A stretch of 64,000 nt of DNA from the NCBI GenBank assembly GCA_029298735.1, contig JANSLP010000033.1:1-64000 (forward strand), written 5' to 3'. This DNA comes from Ophiostoma sp. CBS 140.51 (taxonomy: Eukaryota > Ascomycota > Sordariomycetes > Ophiostomatales > Ophiostomataceae). Shown piece after piece: positions 11,325 through 22,271 of this stretch. The number at the start of each line of letters is the position of its first letter. The first letter of the stretch is position 1. The position numbers were made by a program, and so were the translations under genes. The notes below the pieces were generated by a model. The model ran no database searches. It was not told where the DNA came from and saw only the letters and a list, made by a program, of their open reading frames with translations.

Positions 11325-13229
11325 ATGGCCTCATCATTGCCTCCCGAGGAGGAGAGTGGCCGTTTCGAAAACATTGTCCACGCCAACACCTCCATCTCCC
11401 ATCCCTACTCGGCCCACCACCACCAGCAGCATGGCCTCCGCCACAGCACGAGCTCCGGCTCGACGGCCACGGCCAACGGCACCCACCACCACACCAACAA
11501 CCCCGAGAAGGAGCTGCGCCGCGACCCGGCCCTCGACATCACCCTGCCCTACCGGACTCTGAGTGCCGGTGCTAACATGGACGAGTACCAGACGGAGGTG
11601 CCCGGTGGTGAGATCCCCGGCCCCATTGAGCCGCCCGAGATTGCCCGTGTCGCCACGGCCGCCAGCCGCAGCCGCACCAACCGGCCCCAGCCTCCCGAGA
11701 GCGAGCGCCGCTACAAGCTCGTGGCCTTTGAACCCAACGACCCGGAGAACCCCAAGAACTGGAGCAAGGCCATGAAGTGGTACTGCACTCTGGTCGTGTC
11801 CATTACCTGCTTCGTCGTCGCTTTCGCCTCCAGTGTCATTACTGCCGATATCATTGGTGTCGAGAAGTCTTTTGGTGTCAGCGAAGAGGTCGTTCTTCTG
11901 TCTGTCTCGCTGTTCGTCATTGGCTTCGGTGTTGGTCCTCTGGTCTTTGCTCCTCTGTCTGAAATCTACGGTCGTCGTATCGTCTACGCCACGACTCTGC
12001 TGGTTGCCGTTGTCTTCATCATCCCCTGCGCCGTCTCCAAGAACATCGGCACCCTCCTGGTCTGCCGTTTCATTGACGGTATCGCCTTCTCTGCGCCCAT
12101 GACGCTGGTCGGTGGTACTCTGGCCGATCTGTGGAAGAATGAGGAGCGCGGCGTCCCCATGGCTACCTTCTCGGCTGCTCCCTTCATCGGCCCCGCCATT
12201 GGTCCTCTGGTCGGTGGTTATCTGTCTGATGCCAAGGGCTGGCGCTGGCTGTACTGGATCCAGCTGATCCTTGCCGGTGCCGTCTGGTTCATGATCACCT
12301 TCACCGTCCCCGAGACCTACGCGCCCACCATCCTCAAGAAGCGTGCCGCCAAGCTCCGCAAGTCGACTGGCGAGCCCGACCACGTTACCGAGCAGGAACT
12401 CGACACCCGTCCCCTGACTGAGCGTCTCCGCATCTTCCTGTTCCGCCCGCTGCAGCTGCTTTTCGGCGAACTGATCGTGTTCCTGCTGTCTCTCTACATG
12501 TCGGTCCTATACGGCCTGCTCTACATGTTCTTCGTCGCCTATCCCATCATCTACCAAAAGGGCAAGGGCTACAGTGCCGGCAAGACTGGTCTCATGTTCA
12601 TCCCCGTCGCTGTCGGTGTGCTTCTGAGTGCTGCCTGCTCTCCCTTTGTCAACAAGCACTACCTCACCCTCGTCCACAAGTACAACGGCAAGCCGCCCGC
12701 AGAGACCCGTCTGATCCCCATGATGCTCAGCTGCTGGTTCATCCCTATTGGTCTCTTCATCTTTGCCTGGACTTCCTACACCGATCTGTCCTGGGCCGGC
12801 CCTGCCATGGGTGGCTTCCCCGTTGGCTTCGGCTTCATCTTCTTGTACAACTCCGCCAACAACTACCTGGTCGACTCCTACCAGCACCAGGCTGCGTCCG
12901 CTCTGGCCGCCAAGACCTGCATCCGTTCCTTCTGGGGTGCCGGTGTCGTCCTCTTCACCAGCCAAATGTACGACCGTCTCGGTGACCAGTGGGCCTCTTC
13001 GCTGCTGGCCTTCATTAGCTTGGCCTGCTGTGCTATCCCTTTCCTGTTCTGGATCTACGGCGCCCGCATCCGCAAGCACTCCAAGTACGCCTACGGCGGT
13101 GACGATGAAGAGGAGGTCGACAACAGCAAGACCAACGCTGGCAGCGGTAGCGACACTGACCCCGAGAAGGGCCGTCTGCCCGGTGCCAACGCCCCGGCCC
13201 CGACCCTGCAGCAGCCTGTGTCGGACTAA
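11325..13229 (+). CDS. MFS transporter, DHA1 drug/polyamine:H+ antiporter type
   Basis: Single exon, 634 residues; plasma-membrane exporter by family. A hydrophilic N-terminal tail of about 150 residues, His- and Pro-rich, precedes the first helix. The entry into the membrane domain, FEPNDPENPKNWSKAMKWY, is typical of fungal TPO/FLR-type DHA1 proteins. Motif A is present as GPLVFAPLSEIYGRR (about 203-218). Later helices carry GPAIGPLVGGYLSD and the WRWLYWIQLILAG segment, both standard for the family. A loop of about 60 residues separates the two six-helix halves. The C-terminal tail is acidic (GGDDEEEVDNSKTN). The start at 11325 fits the TATA position. The substrate cannot be read from sequence; azoles, polyamines and organic toxins are all known for this family. 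Confidence 0.92.
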   Translation: MASSLPPEEESGRFENIVHANTSISHPYSAHHHQQHGLRHSTSSGSTATANGTHHHTNNPEKELRRDPALDITLPYRTLSAGANMDEYQTEVPGGEIPGPIEPPEIARVATAASRSRTNRPQPPESERRYKLVAFEPNDPENPKNWSKAMKWYCTLVVSITCFVVAFASSVITADIIGVEKSFGVSEEVVLLSVSLFVIGFGVGPLVFAPLSEIYGRRIVYATTLLVAVVFIIPCAVSKNIGTLLVCRFIDGIAFSAPMTLVGGTLADLWKNEERGVPMATFSAAPFIGPAIGPLVGGYLSDAKGWRWLYWIQLILAGAVWFMITFTVPETYAPTILKKRAAKLRKSTGEPDHVTEQELDTRPLTERLRIFLFRPLQLLFGELIVFLLSLYMSVLYGLLYMFFVAYPIIYQKGKGYSAGKTGLMFIPVAVGVLLSAACSPFVNKHYLTLVHKYNGKPPAETRLIPMMLSCWFIPIGLFIFAWTSYTDLSWAGPAMGGFPVGFGFIFLYNSANNYLVDSYQHQAASALAAKTCIRSFWGAGVVLFTSQMYDRLGDQWASSLLAFISLACCAIPFLFWIYGARIRKHSKYAYGGDDEEEVDNSKTNAGSGSDTDPEKGRLPGANAPAPTLQQPVSD

Positions 13230-14210
13230 GAAGACGAAGCCTACTTCTTTCTTTAAGAGCCTTAGGGCCTTGACAACAAGGTTGTAAATCTTAAAAATGC
13301 TTTATGCATATTCTTTCATCGTCTTTGACGATTTCTGATGAGCCTCGAAGAGTGGCACCGTTTTTTATGATACCACATTGGAAGGTGTTTTGGGTTGGTT
13401 TTTGTGTTTCTTTTTCTTTCCTGCATTTTCTTGCATTGCATCCATCTGCATTGACGGCGTTTTCGTTTACACATTTACACTTTACATACAACGCTTCGCA
13501 TTGTAGATACATCTAATACTGGATTAAAAATTAAAAATTAAAAATATCAAAATTAGAATCACCATGTGAAGAATTATCTAATACCAATGAAAACGTGACC
13601 AGAATTACCAAATAGACCAACATCGGTACGTACCAAAAGTCCACGCAAGCCTAGACGATGCTCTACAAATCGTAGCCATCATCGACCTTCGCAATCCGAA
13701 ATATGCTACCAACAAATGCATTTCCCGTAGTACTGAAAATAGCCTTACCGAGGAAGCTAGATAGATCTCCCCGCATCAATATCATTGGATGTTATTCACC
13801 GATGCCGCAAATAACCTTAAGAGTCACGACTACAAGCTCTACATCGTCCAGGGCTATCCAGAGCTATGGCGATCCCAGGCATCGGGTGTTCACCATGACC
13901 ATGTGTAATCTTCAATTTTCCAGCCTACGAATACCTTGCCTTTATCACAAGCTTTTCGTGCTTTCCTGCGGGGTAGTAGAGTGTATCAGTGCAATAAGTA
14001 GCGGCATCTGCTCTCTTGTGGACGAATTCTATTTCTTCCCATCATCACAACCCTTTCCATCTCACCATCATCTCCTTTTTTTTATTTTCTGCGTTTCTTT
14101 CCGCTGTTTTCTTTTATTTTTCAACCTTTTTTATCTCATCCATCAAATCAAACGCACCAAACACACTCCTTATTATCTTCACAACATCACCATCTCGTTC
14201 ACCCGCCAAG
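13230..14210. other. Intergenic, partly AT-rich
   Basis: It contains an AT-rich patch around 13527-13560 (repeated AAAATT words) and then the pyrimidine-rich leader of the next gene from about 14080. An in-frame ATG at 14016 would add 65 mostly hydrophobic residues to the next gene, but it lies in leader-like sequence. Confidence 0.5.
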
Positions 14211-15797
14211 ATGCTTTCCCGCAGCTTCGGCGCTCGCCCAACAAGGGCGTTGGTCGTTTGGGCCATCATCCTCATAGCGGGAATCTATGTCTTTTCGTCC
14301 TTGCGCCACACTGTCCAAAAGCCTAACGCTGTACTTCAGGCGCAGGACGAAAGTTTCTCTGCGTCGGACACAATGCCAGCCATGGATGCTGATGGTGTAG
14401 AATGGGGTTCGGGAGGAGAGGCCATCTCTGATGCTACTGCCACCGTCGATACTGTCAATCCTTTTGGCAACGTCAAACCTGGTGAACCTGCCGACCCTTT
14501 CGCCGCTGCTGACCCCGTTGATGGCGATATCTTCGAGAAAGAGGGCGATGAGGAGGATGACATGGTCGTGCCGCCCCTTGACACCCTCGAAAACCTCCCG
14601 GCATACTCGAAGCCCGCTGGTTCTGATGAGCCGGATGCCACCCTCGAGGTCAACTCCGGCGATGAAGACAAGTCCGCCGACATCCTGGATGGCACCCGCA
14701 CTGCCGTCGAGCAGCTCATGGAAAACATGGATCGCGACCATGCCATGCTTGAGAATGAAGTCGAGAGTCTCAGTCAGAAGGAACAGGAGGTGAACGGTGC
14801 CAATGCAGACAGCACTGCCACTGCCGGCGAGTCGCCGGAGCTCACCGAGGAGCAGGCCGACGCCGAGGCCCTCGCCAATGCCGAAGTCAACGAGGCCAAG
14901 GCCTACTGGCACAAGCTCAACCACATGTACAAGAACATTAAGGAAGCCGCCAAGGACATGCAGGGCTACCTCGCACAAGCTAGCGCCAGGGGCACCGGCG
15001 CCGCCTCCCGGCACGCTGTCCAGATGCTGGCTACGGCTGCAGCCCTCGACGAGGACGAGGACATTCGCAAGATCAACCTGATGCACACGACCAAGCGCAG
15101 TGTCGACGTCGAGGCCGAGACCGAGTCCGACGCCGACACTACCAACGACAAGGTGGAGGCCGCCAACAAGCAGGGGAAACGCCCGGCTCTGCGCTGTCAG
15201 AGCGAGGCCGAAAAGGCCCAGTTGGAGAAAGAGAAAGAATCGAAAAAGAAACTGGATGGCGACCAACAGCGCGCTATGTATGATGCTCAAAAAATGTACT
15301 TTGATCCATACTACATGAAGAAGTGGTACAGGGAAAATAACCCAAAGTATTACGTCGAGCATTTCGCCGACGACATTGACGACGACAAATACAAAGTCAA
15401 ATGCACCCTTGTCGACGAAGACAACGACGGCAACGACGGCGATAACAACAACATCAACAACAACGACGTTGACGACGACAGCAAGGTCACCGTCGAGCTG
15501 GCGAAGCGCACAAACGACGCGGCTCCGGCTAAAGGACTATCCGTCGAGGAAAAGAAGTTTCGGGGGTGGCTGAAGAAGGAGAAGCCGGAGTTTTACAGAA
15601 TTCATTACGGCAACGACTTTGACTCTGCCAACGCCAAGGTCGCCAAGAAGCTGGAGAAGCGCGAGGTGCTGCGCCGTGAGAACAAGAACACATGGGAGGA
15701 GGCATACGAAGACAAGAAGAAGAACGAGCTCGAACTCAAACATGAGGAGTATGCAATCCAAAATATGTACCTTGAGCCAAAAATATACCGGACGTAA
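14211..15797 (+). CDS. Signal-anchored acidic repeat protein, 3' end apparently truncated by a stop
   Basis: Family not recognised. From the ATG at 14211 (context CCAAGATG) the frame gives 528 residues. Residues 14-31 (ALVVWAIILIAGIYVFSS) form one hydrophobic helix next to basic residues, so a type II signal anchor or uncleaved signal is likely. A long acidic, low-complexity stretch follows (rich in Asp, Glu, Ala), with possible coiled coil near 210-250. The C-terminal part holds two degenerate repeats that align without gaps over 27 positions: 370-396 (KKWYRENNPKYYVEHF...) and 451-477 (RGWLKKEKPEFYRIHY...). They share W, P, Y, H, D, D, K and V. The frame ends at TAA 15795-15797 inside what looks like a third repeat, and coding-like sequence continues beyond it (see the next entry). 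The protein may be a shortened but functional form or a pseudogene. Confidence 0.6.
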   Translation: MLSRSFGARPTRALVVWAIILIAGIYVFSSLRHTVQKPNAVLQAQDESFSASDTMPAMDADGVEWGSGGEAISDATATVDTVNPFGNVKPGEPADPFAAADPVDGDIFEKEGDEEDDMVVPPLDTLENLPAYSKPAGSDEPDATLEVNSGDEDKSADILDGTRTAVEQLMENMDRDHAMLENEVESLSQKEQEVNGANADSTATAGESPELTEEQADAEALANAEVNEAKAYWHKLNHMYKNIKEAAKDMQGYLAQASARGTGAASRHAVQMLATAAALDEDEDIRKINLMHTTKRSVDVEAETESDADTTNDKVEAANKQGKRPALRCQSEAEKAQLEKEKESKKKLDGDQQRAMYDAQKMYFDPYYMKKWYRENNPKYYVEHFADDIDDDKYKVKCTLVDEDNDGNDGDNNNINNNDVDDDSKVTVELAKRTNDAAPAKGLSVEEKKFRGWLKKEKPEFYRIHYGNDFDSANAKVAKKLEKREVLRRENKNTWEEAYEDKKKNELELKHEEYAIQNMYLEPKIYRT

Positions 15798-16105
15798 CTA
15801 GAGAAATACCACCGGGAGGATTACAAGAAGCGTTACGGCCTAGACGACGGGCCTGTGTACTTCCACAAGGGGTAAATTTACGCTACCCCCAGTTATGCCG
15901 GCGGAATTATGGCTATGATGAGGTGAGCGAGAACTACGAGGTGTGCAGCAAGTACTACAACGAGGGCTATTCGATCCCCGAAAAGGTCAAAAAGGCATTG
16001 TACGAAGTTATAAGCAGGGGTATACCGTCACCTACCATCTAGGAATGGATGTCGGAGTACTTCCCGGGGGACAAGGAAAGGATTCGGGCCAGACTCCAAT
16101 ATTAG
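15798..16105 (+). pseudogene. Decayed C-terminal extension of the repeat protein
   Basis: Directly after the stop, the same frame continues with coding-like sequence (LEKYHREDYKKRYGLDDGP) to a second stop at 15873. The frame then changes and reads NYGYDEVSENYEV, SKYYNEGYSIPEKVKKALYE. It shifts again near 16006 (SYKQGYTVTYHL) and returns near 16043 (EWMSEYFPGDKERIRARLQY) before TAG at 16103-16105. The residues are rich in Tyr, Lys and Glu, like the repeats upstream. At least two in-frame stops and three frame changes occur within about 300 bases, and no canonical intron removes them. This is best read as an ancient longer C-terminus that no longer needs to be translated. Confidence 0.6.
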
Positions 16106-18416
16106 AGAGTTTGCAGAAGTTTTGTCGTGGGCTATTTCTTTTTGGTTTGTTGTTCTACTTCTTGACTTTTTTTTCGATGGCCTCGATACTTCGCGTTGTG
16201 GGAGAATATTCTTGTACTATTTACTGGTTCTCACCTCGTCCTGTACTGGTTACTTTTCTCCTACATTTTTTCTTTGTCTTTACTTGGTTTTTAAAAACAA
16301 AGCAAAAACTTAAAACATATATATATATATTAAACAAAATAATACAAAATAATTTTTATGGCAAATTTACAGCTCCTTTTTACTTCATTTTAGTGGTTAC
16401 TTGTTTTTGTAAACCAACTAAAATTCAGTGGGTTGTATTCGTTCGCTTTGAAAAAGATCCACTAAACCATCAAAACACGAAGCAATAATCATTCTACCGT
16501 TTTACGTTTGAATCTCGACAGTGAAAGAAAGAAATGCATCTCAGAAAGCTTGTCCTGTCCTGTCTTGACCACATTGTCATTGTGAAGCCAATAATACGTT
16601 GTTTTCTCCACCTTGCACTGCATAAAGGAGGTCACCATCGGACAGGCTGCACATCCTGGAACCTTGGAGCCAGAATATTCAGTAAGCAATTCCTGCCAGC
16701 CTGCATCTCGACTTCTTTTTTCTGATTCTTCCTCCTCTCTGGCGTCTGCCTTTTCCGGCCGTGTCGCACAGAGGCGTGCTCGGCCGGGTTAAATTGCTTG
16801 ACTCAACTGTCTCACAGCATGGACCTCCTTTCCGACTCCTTTTTCTCTGTCGTTCTTTCTTTCCTTTACTTTTCTCTCCCTTTTCTCTTCGTACGAAGGT
16901 CTGTTCATCCCTTCCCATTTGTCCTGAACGGGCCTGTTGCACAAACGTATTGCTTTACCCCCCTCCAATCCCCTCGAATGATTGGCATAGCTGTTTCGCC
17001 GTGGCTGATTCGGCGTGGATCAGCGTGAACAAGGAGCAAGGGGTCCTTTTGTCTCTCTATGTGTCTTTGCGTGCATCTCTTTTGCCTTTTTGGCTGTTTC
17101 TCTTTTTGGTTCGTTTTGTTTCTTTCTCCTTCTTGGTCCTAGCGGCAGGCACGACCCGGCTCGCTGCCGAACCCTCTTTTGGTGGGTTTGGGCGGTGTTG
17201 GCGCCTGCCGTTTGGGGGCTTGTTGTCTACTTCCTTGCTATTGCCAAATTGTCATAAAAGCGTTTGGTCGTTCCTTCCTTTGTAACAAAAAAGTTTAAAG
17301 GTAAGACCCCAAGATAATGAAGGCACAATGAAGCTCCTGCCATTTGACCCCTGAGAATATTATCCCCTGAAATGCCCCACGTGAGATCCAATCTGTCGTC
17401 TCTTCTTCTCTTCAGGAGCCGTTGCGTGTGGATTGGACAGCACGGCGTTAGTGCCGTTCTTCAGAGGGGGCTACTCCAGATTCAGCAGTAGCTTGTTGGT
17501 CAACGTAGTTTCCTGGGTGGAGTGTGGGGGGAAAGAGAAACAGAAGCTGCTTGCGTTTGTTGATGGGGCAATCCTTGTTGTTGTTTTTGTGAGGTCCGCT
17601 CCTTCCCTTTGCTCTCGTCGAATTCTCCAATACGACATTTGCCCATCACGAACACAGACAAGGAAAGAGCGATGAACCACGACTGCCTGCACTGCACGTC
17701 GCGTCTCATCATTTGAAGCATTTCCCAGCATTTTGCAACCATCGCTCCTTCTCTTTTCCACTGCTCTTGACCCATTATCTGCGCGCCTTCCCCTTTTCTC
17801 GTTCTTGGTGATACCGTTACCTCGAACCTTCCATATCGCCAACCCGCACCAAATTTCCTTTTCTCTCCTATTCGGTATTGGAGGCTTTTCAATTTTTCCA
17901 ATTTTTCCAGTTCGCAATCCCCTCGTCTCACTGTCCTGCCCTTCAGCACCCCGGCGCGACCCCCTGCCATGTCCGCTCTGTGCACCGGTTATTTCTGCCC
18001 TGGCCCCTGAACGACTGCCGCCGGACGTGAGCTCCTGTCGATCTTTATCCGCCTCTCGTGTCTTTTGTCTTTTGTCTTTTTTTCTTTTTTCATATTTTCT
18101 TCCCGAGTTTACAGGAGCAATTAGCGAGGAACAACTTGCCAGTCGACACAGACGTCCAGCCCACGATACCTCGACATCGTCTTAACCTTCTCACCGCGCC
18201 CTGTCCGCCACATGGATCGGTGTTAGCCTTTGCGCACGCGCTGCAAGCAACCCTACCGATATTTGATCTACCCTAGGCACGATCTGTGCGCAGAACCTCA
18301 ACATCCGTGCAGAATATCTCGGCAGCAACATCACCACGACGAACTGCCTTTTATGACCAACGGCCAACCAACATCTCCCAAATTGTTCCAACACGACCAA
18401 CATCACGACGCCCAAC
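16106..18416. other. Long spacer and probable leader of the LRR gene
   Basis: An AT-rich patch (about 16300-16400) follows the decayed tail. From about 16800 the strand is highly pyrimidine-rich (TTTTGTCTTTTGTC repeats near 18060), as in long fungal 5' leaders. No protein family was recognised in the short open frames. Confidence 0.5.
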
Positions 18417-18424
18417 ATGGGTGA
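18353..18424 (+). promoter_or_regulatory. Upstream ORF overlapping the LRR start codon
   Basis: An ATG at 18353 opens a 23-codon frame that ends at TGA 18422-18424. The stop lies just inside the LRR coding sequence, whose own ATG is at 18417 in another frame. If it lies in the mRNA, ribosomes using it must terminate past the main start, so it could dampen translation. Confidence 0.45.
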
Positions 18425-21400
18425 CCGAACGCAAATCCCCCGGCCAAGCGGCCTGCCGCGGCCTGCCTCTCGACTTCCTCTCTACTCGTCCTCCACAACC
18501 TCCTCTTCCACATCCGCAGCAGCTACGGCACCGGCCGCATCCATAAACCCCGTACGACCCGTGGCTCTCCGTACGAAGCCATCGCGGGAAAGCCTCTCCG
18601 GAGGCGACTTGCGCAACCCGAAGCTTCGTTCCATGCCCTCACAAGACCGCCTTGGTGGTCTCTCGCCATCTTCCTCAAGCTCGAGCCTCTCAATCGCTAA
18701 GGGACCCCTCCGCAACGCGTCATCGCGCACGCGCGCCGTCTCTGGCGAGTTTGCAAAAGCGCCTCCGCGCAAGACACGAGCCAGCATGGGTGCACCGCCT
18801 CTGCCATCCGCCCGACTGGCCGACGACGGCTTTAAGAGACCTAGCACTGCGGGTACACTTTCGCGGCGGACATCTGCCCAACACCTGCCTAGCAGGCCAC
18901 AGCACACGCCCACGCTGTCAAATGCATACTCGACTAGCCCAGACGAAGAATTGTTGGCGGAGGACGAAACTGTAGGACCTGCAGAGCCGGGATCTCTTCG
19001 GCCACGACCATCTAGACCACGGCTGTCTCTTGCTGAACGAACCATGGAGACATTGGCCCAGATTCCAAGCTCACCGGCGGTCAAGGGAAAGACGACCGCA
19101 TTCTACGACCCTGAGGCAGTACGGAACTCACAGCGGCCCAGTAGTCGCACAGGCTCACGCGCTGGTTCTCGACCAGGGTCAAGCTACCGGTCAGACAGCT
19201 CGACCCGCTCTGGCTCCCGGCCACCAAGCCGTCCACGTTCCAGTTCCGGCAACGACGATACAACGCTCAACTTCCGCTCGTCTGTGAACTCGTTCCGTTC
19301 CGCCGCTCCGTCTTCCTTTGTACCCATCGACGAAGTTTCGACACCCGGCCGCTCCATCTCCACCGCATCAACAACAACACGTACCCTCCGTGGCCGTGCG
19401 TCGATTGGCCCTGGTGTGGCTCCGGGTAGATACGGTGCACTGGGCGGTTTGCGACAGCAGGCAGAAGCTCCTTCGTTCCTTCCACCACGTTCCCGCACAC
19501 CGAGTCCCGAGAAAAAGTTAGCAATCCCTCCAGTCACACCCTCTGCTCTGTCAACCCGTAATACAGCAGCACCCGGCAAGTTTGCATCCAAGACTGTTGC
19601 TGCAAGGCCACTCAAGTCACGCGCGTCAGTCGGTGGCTTGTTCCGCAAACCATCTATGAATAGTATGGATGGTTCGGTAACCGCAACTGTTGTTGCTTCA
19701 CCTGCAGCGACACGGAAGAGCTCTCTTGCATCGCGCGCGTCTTCCACGTCTTACGAAGACACGGGAGCGTCAAATGCATCCAACGCATCTACAGCCTCGA
19801 CGGCTCTCAGCATCGACTCGGCTGACTCAACTGGCCAGAGCCCTGTCAACAACAGCAGAAAATCGTCGGCGGCACTCCGGGAACAGATCGCCAGGGCAAA
19901 AGCGGCCAGACGTGTTGCTTCGCAAAACATGGGCGACAACGCACGCGCATCTCCTGCCTCGCCCCTGAGTACGCAAGCTGCCTCATTTTCTACCGGCTTT
20001 GGCGACAGTGGTCTGGACGTTGAGCCCGTTGTTCCCACTGATACCACCTTTGACTTTGGCCTGGGATCGGATCCCTTCAACCAGAACCGAAACGCCGAGA
20101 CACAGGCCAAGGTCGTCCTGGCTCGCGTGAGTGCGGCACGGACCAGCGGTCGTTTGAACATTGCTGCCCTGAACCTGCGTGAGATTCCAGCCGAGGTCAT
20201 GGGCATGTACGACGCCGATGCAATGGGCACCTACGATGGATCGTGGGCTGAGACTGTTGACCTGACGCGTTTTGTGGCTGCCGACAACGAGATCGAGATG
20301 ATTGATGAATCTGTCTTCCCCGACCAGACCCTCGAGGAACTCGCCGAGATGGAGGACAGCAAGGGCAACATCTTTGGTGGTCTCGAGACGCTCGACCTGC
20401 ATGGGAACATGTTGATCAGTCTGCCGATGGGCCTTCGTAAACTCCCAGTCCTGACGTCTCTTAACCTGGTATTTTTTCACGAATCTAAACTACACTTGCC
20501 TTTGGCTGTACAGTGACACTAACACAACCAGTCCCAAAATCGCATCACGAACAATGCACTCGAGGTGATTTCTCAAATCACATCCCTGCGCGACCTGAAG
20601 CTCGGTGGAAATCTGTTCTACGGCCCGCTCGACCCCTCGTTTGCGAAGCTGGAGAACCTTGAGATTGCTGATCTGCACGGCAACAATATCTCAGCTCTGC
20701 CATTAACTCTGAGCAACATGACCAAGCTGCGCATCCTTAATATCAGTGAGAACAACTTTGAGAGCTTGGTGTTCGAGCCGCTCTCAAAGCTGCCTCTAGT
20801 GGAGCTGAACGTGCGGAAGAACAAGCTAAGCGGTGTTTTGATTGAAGATGCTGTGTCGACGATGCCGAGCCTCCAGATTTTGGATGTCACGTCGAACCAG
20901 ATTACTCACCTCGTGTCAACAACGCGTTCAGATGGTCTCGCTTTGCCTGCACTCCAGCAACTGCTCGTCTCAATGAACCGCCTGCAGATGCTGCCCGACA
21001 TGACCAAGTGGACAACCCTCATGACCCTGATCGGCGAGGAGAACAGCATCAACAGCATCCCCGACGGTTTTACGAGCCTCCGCCACCTACGCCATGCCGA
21101 CTTCTCGAGCAACGACATCCGCACGATCCCGCCCGAGGTCGGCCGCATGGACAACCTCGCCATGTTGCGTCTAAGCGGCAATCCCCTACGCGACAAGAAG
21201 TTCTGCACGGCCGATACGGACGATATCAAGGAGATTCTGGCTTCACGTCTGGAGCCTGAACCCGATATGGGCCTGGGTCCAGGTGAGGAGGGTTACATTT
21301 TGAACCCGCAGTCGGACATGACACAAAACGAGATGAAGGACGAGCTCCGCGATGCTGTAACTGAGATGTCAACAAAGGCGAGTGCACACGGCCGGCAGCG

Positions 21401-22271
21401 TAGCCGCAAGCTGAGCGGTGCTTCTGCTGGTGCACGGAGTGATGACGACCGCGACGACAGCCGTTCCGATGACGATTTTGCGACGCCACCGACATCCCGC
21501 CCTCACTCGGCCGCGCGCTCCCGTTCGCAGACAGTATCCAATCAGCTTTGGGCTGTCAAAAACGGTGGTGTCCTTGACCGGTCGGAGACAGAGTCGTCCT
21601 CCTTGCACCCAGTGATATCGTCACGTGTTGCACAGGAGCATACGATTTACGAGATCTACCTGCAAAAGAACCTTTTCACAGCCTTGCCCGATGCTCTGTC
21701 TTTCTTCGCATCGACACTGACGACACTGTCTCTGTCCAAGAACCAGCTCAAGGGCGAGACATACTTTGGCGATGCGGCTGCTAGCGACGGTCTCGAGCTG
21801 CCTGCCCTCAAAGAGCTGAACCTCTCCTGCAACCACATCACGGGCCTGGGTCCGCTGGTCAAGCACCTGCGTGCACCTGTCCTGCAGAAGTTGGACGTAA
21901 GCATGAACCGCGTGTCGTCGCTGCCCGCCGACACGCAGCTGCGCGACGCGTTCCCGGCCCTGACCGTTTTTCTAGCGGGCAACAACCACTTAGCCGAGCT
22001 GCATCCCGAAAGCATCAAGGGCATGCTGATTGTGGATGTCAGCAACAACGACATTGAGCACCTCAACCCGCGTATTGGCCTGCTGGGCGGTGAGGGTGGT
22101 CTACAGCGGTTCGAGGTTCTGGGCAATCGGTTCCGTGTGCCACGCTTCAATGTGATTGAGCGTGGCACGGAGGCCACGCTGCGCTGGCTGCGTGGACGTG
22201 TGCCGGTAGCCGAAATGGGTGCATGGCGGGAGGCCAACCGCAACGGGGATATTGACGATGATTTGGACTAA
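18417..22271 (+). CDS. Large leucine-rich repeat protein with disordered basic N-terminus
   Basis: Two exons, 18417-20468 and 20532-22271, with a 63-nt intron (GTATTT donor, CACTAACA branch site, CCAG acceptor) that joins TSLNL to SQNRITNNALEV and restores an LRR unit. The product has 1263 residues. Residues 1 to about 560 are disordered, rich in Ser, Arg, Pro and Thr, and begin MGDRTQIPRPSGLPRP. The first LRR block follows (LETLDLHGNMLISLP, LRDLKLGGNLF, ADLHGNNISALP, LRILNISENNF, VELNVRKNKLSG, LQILDVTSNQI and more) and ends GNPLRDKKF. A charged Ser-rich insert separates a second block (YLQKNLFTALP, LSLSKNQL, LNLSCNHITGL, LDVSMNRVSSLP, VDVSNNDI). The end, GNRFRVPR then ERGTEATLRWLRGR, is like the cap of LRRC40-type proteins. 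It is probably an intracellular scaffold; its partner is unknown. Confidence 0.88.

Noticed and set aside
14016..14210. Upstream in-frame ATG for the repeat protein
   Set aside because: The added 65 residues come from a pyrimidine-rich leader and would put a second hydrophobic segment before the clear signal anchor; the ATG at 14211 has better context.
14199..15362. 387-codon minus-strand frame opposite the repeat protein
   Set aside because: Hydrophobic antisense of acidic codons; the plus strand has the ATG context and repeats.
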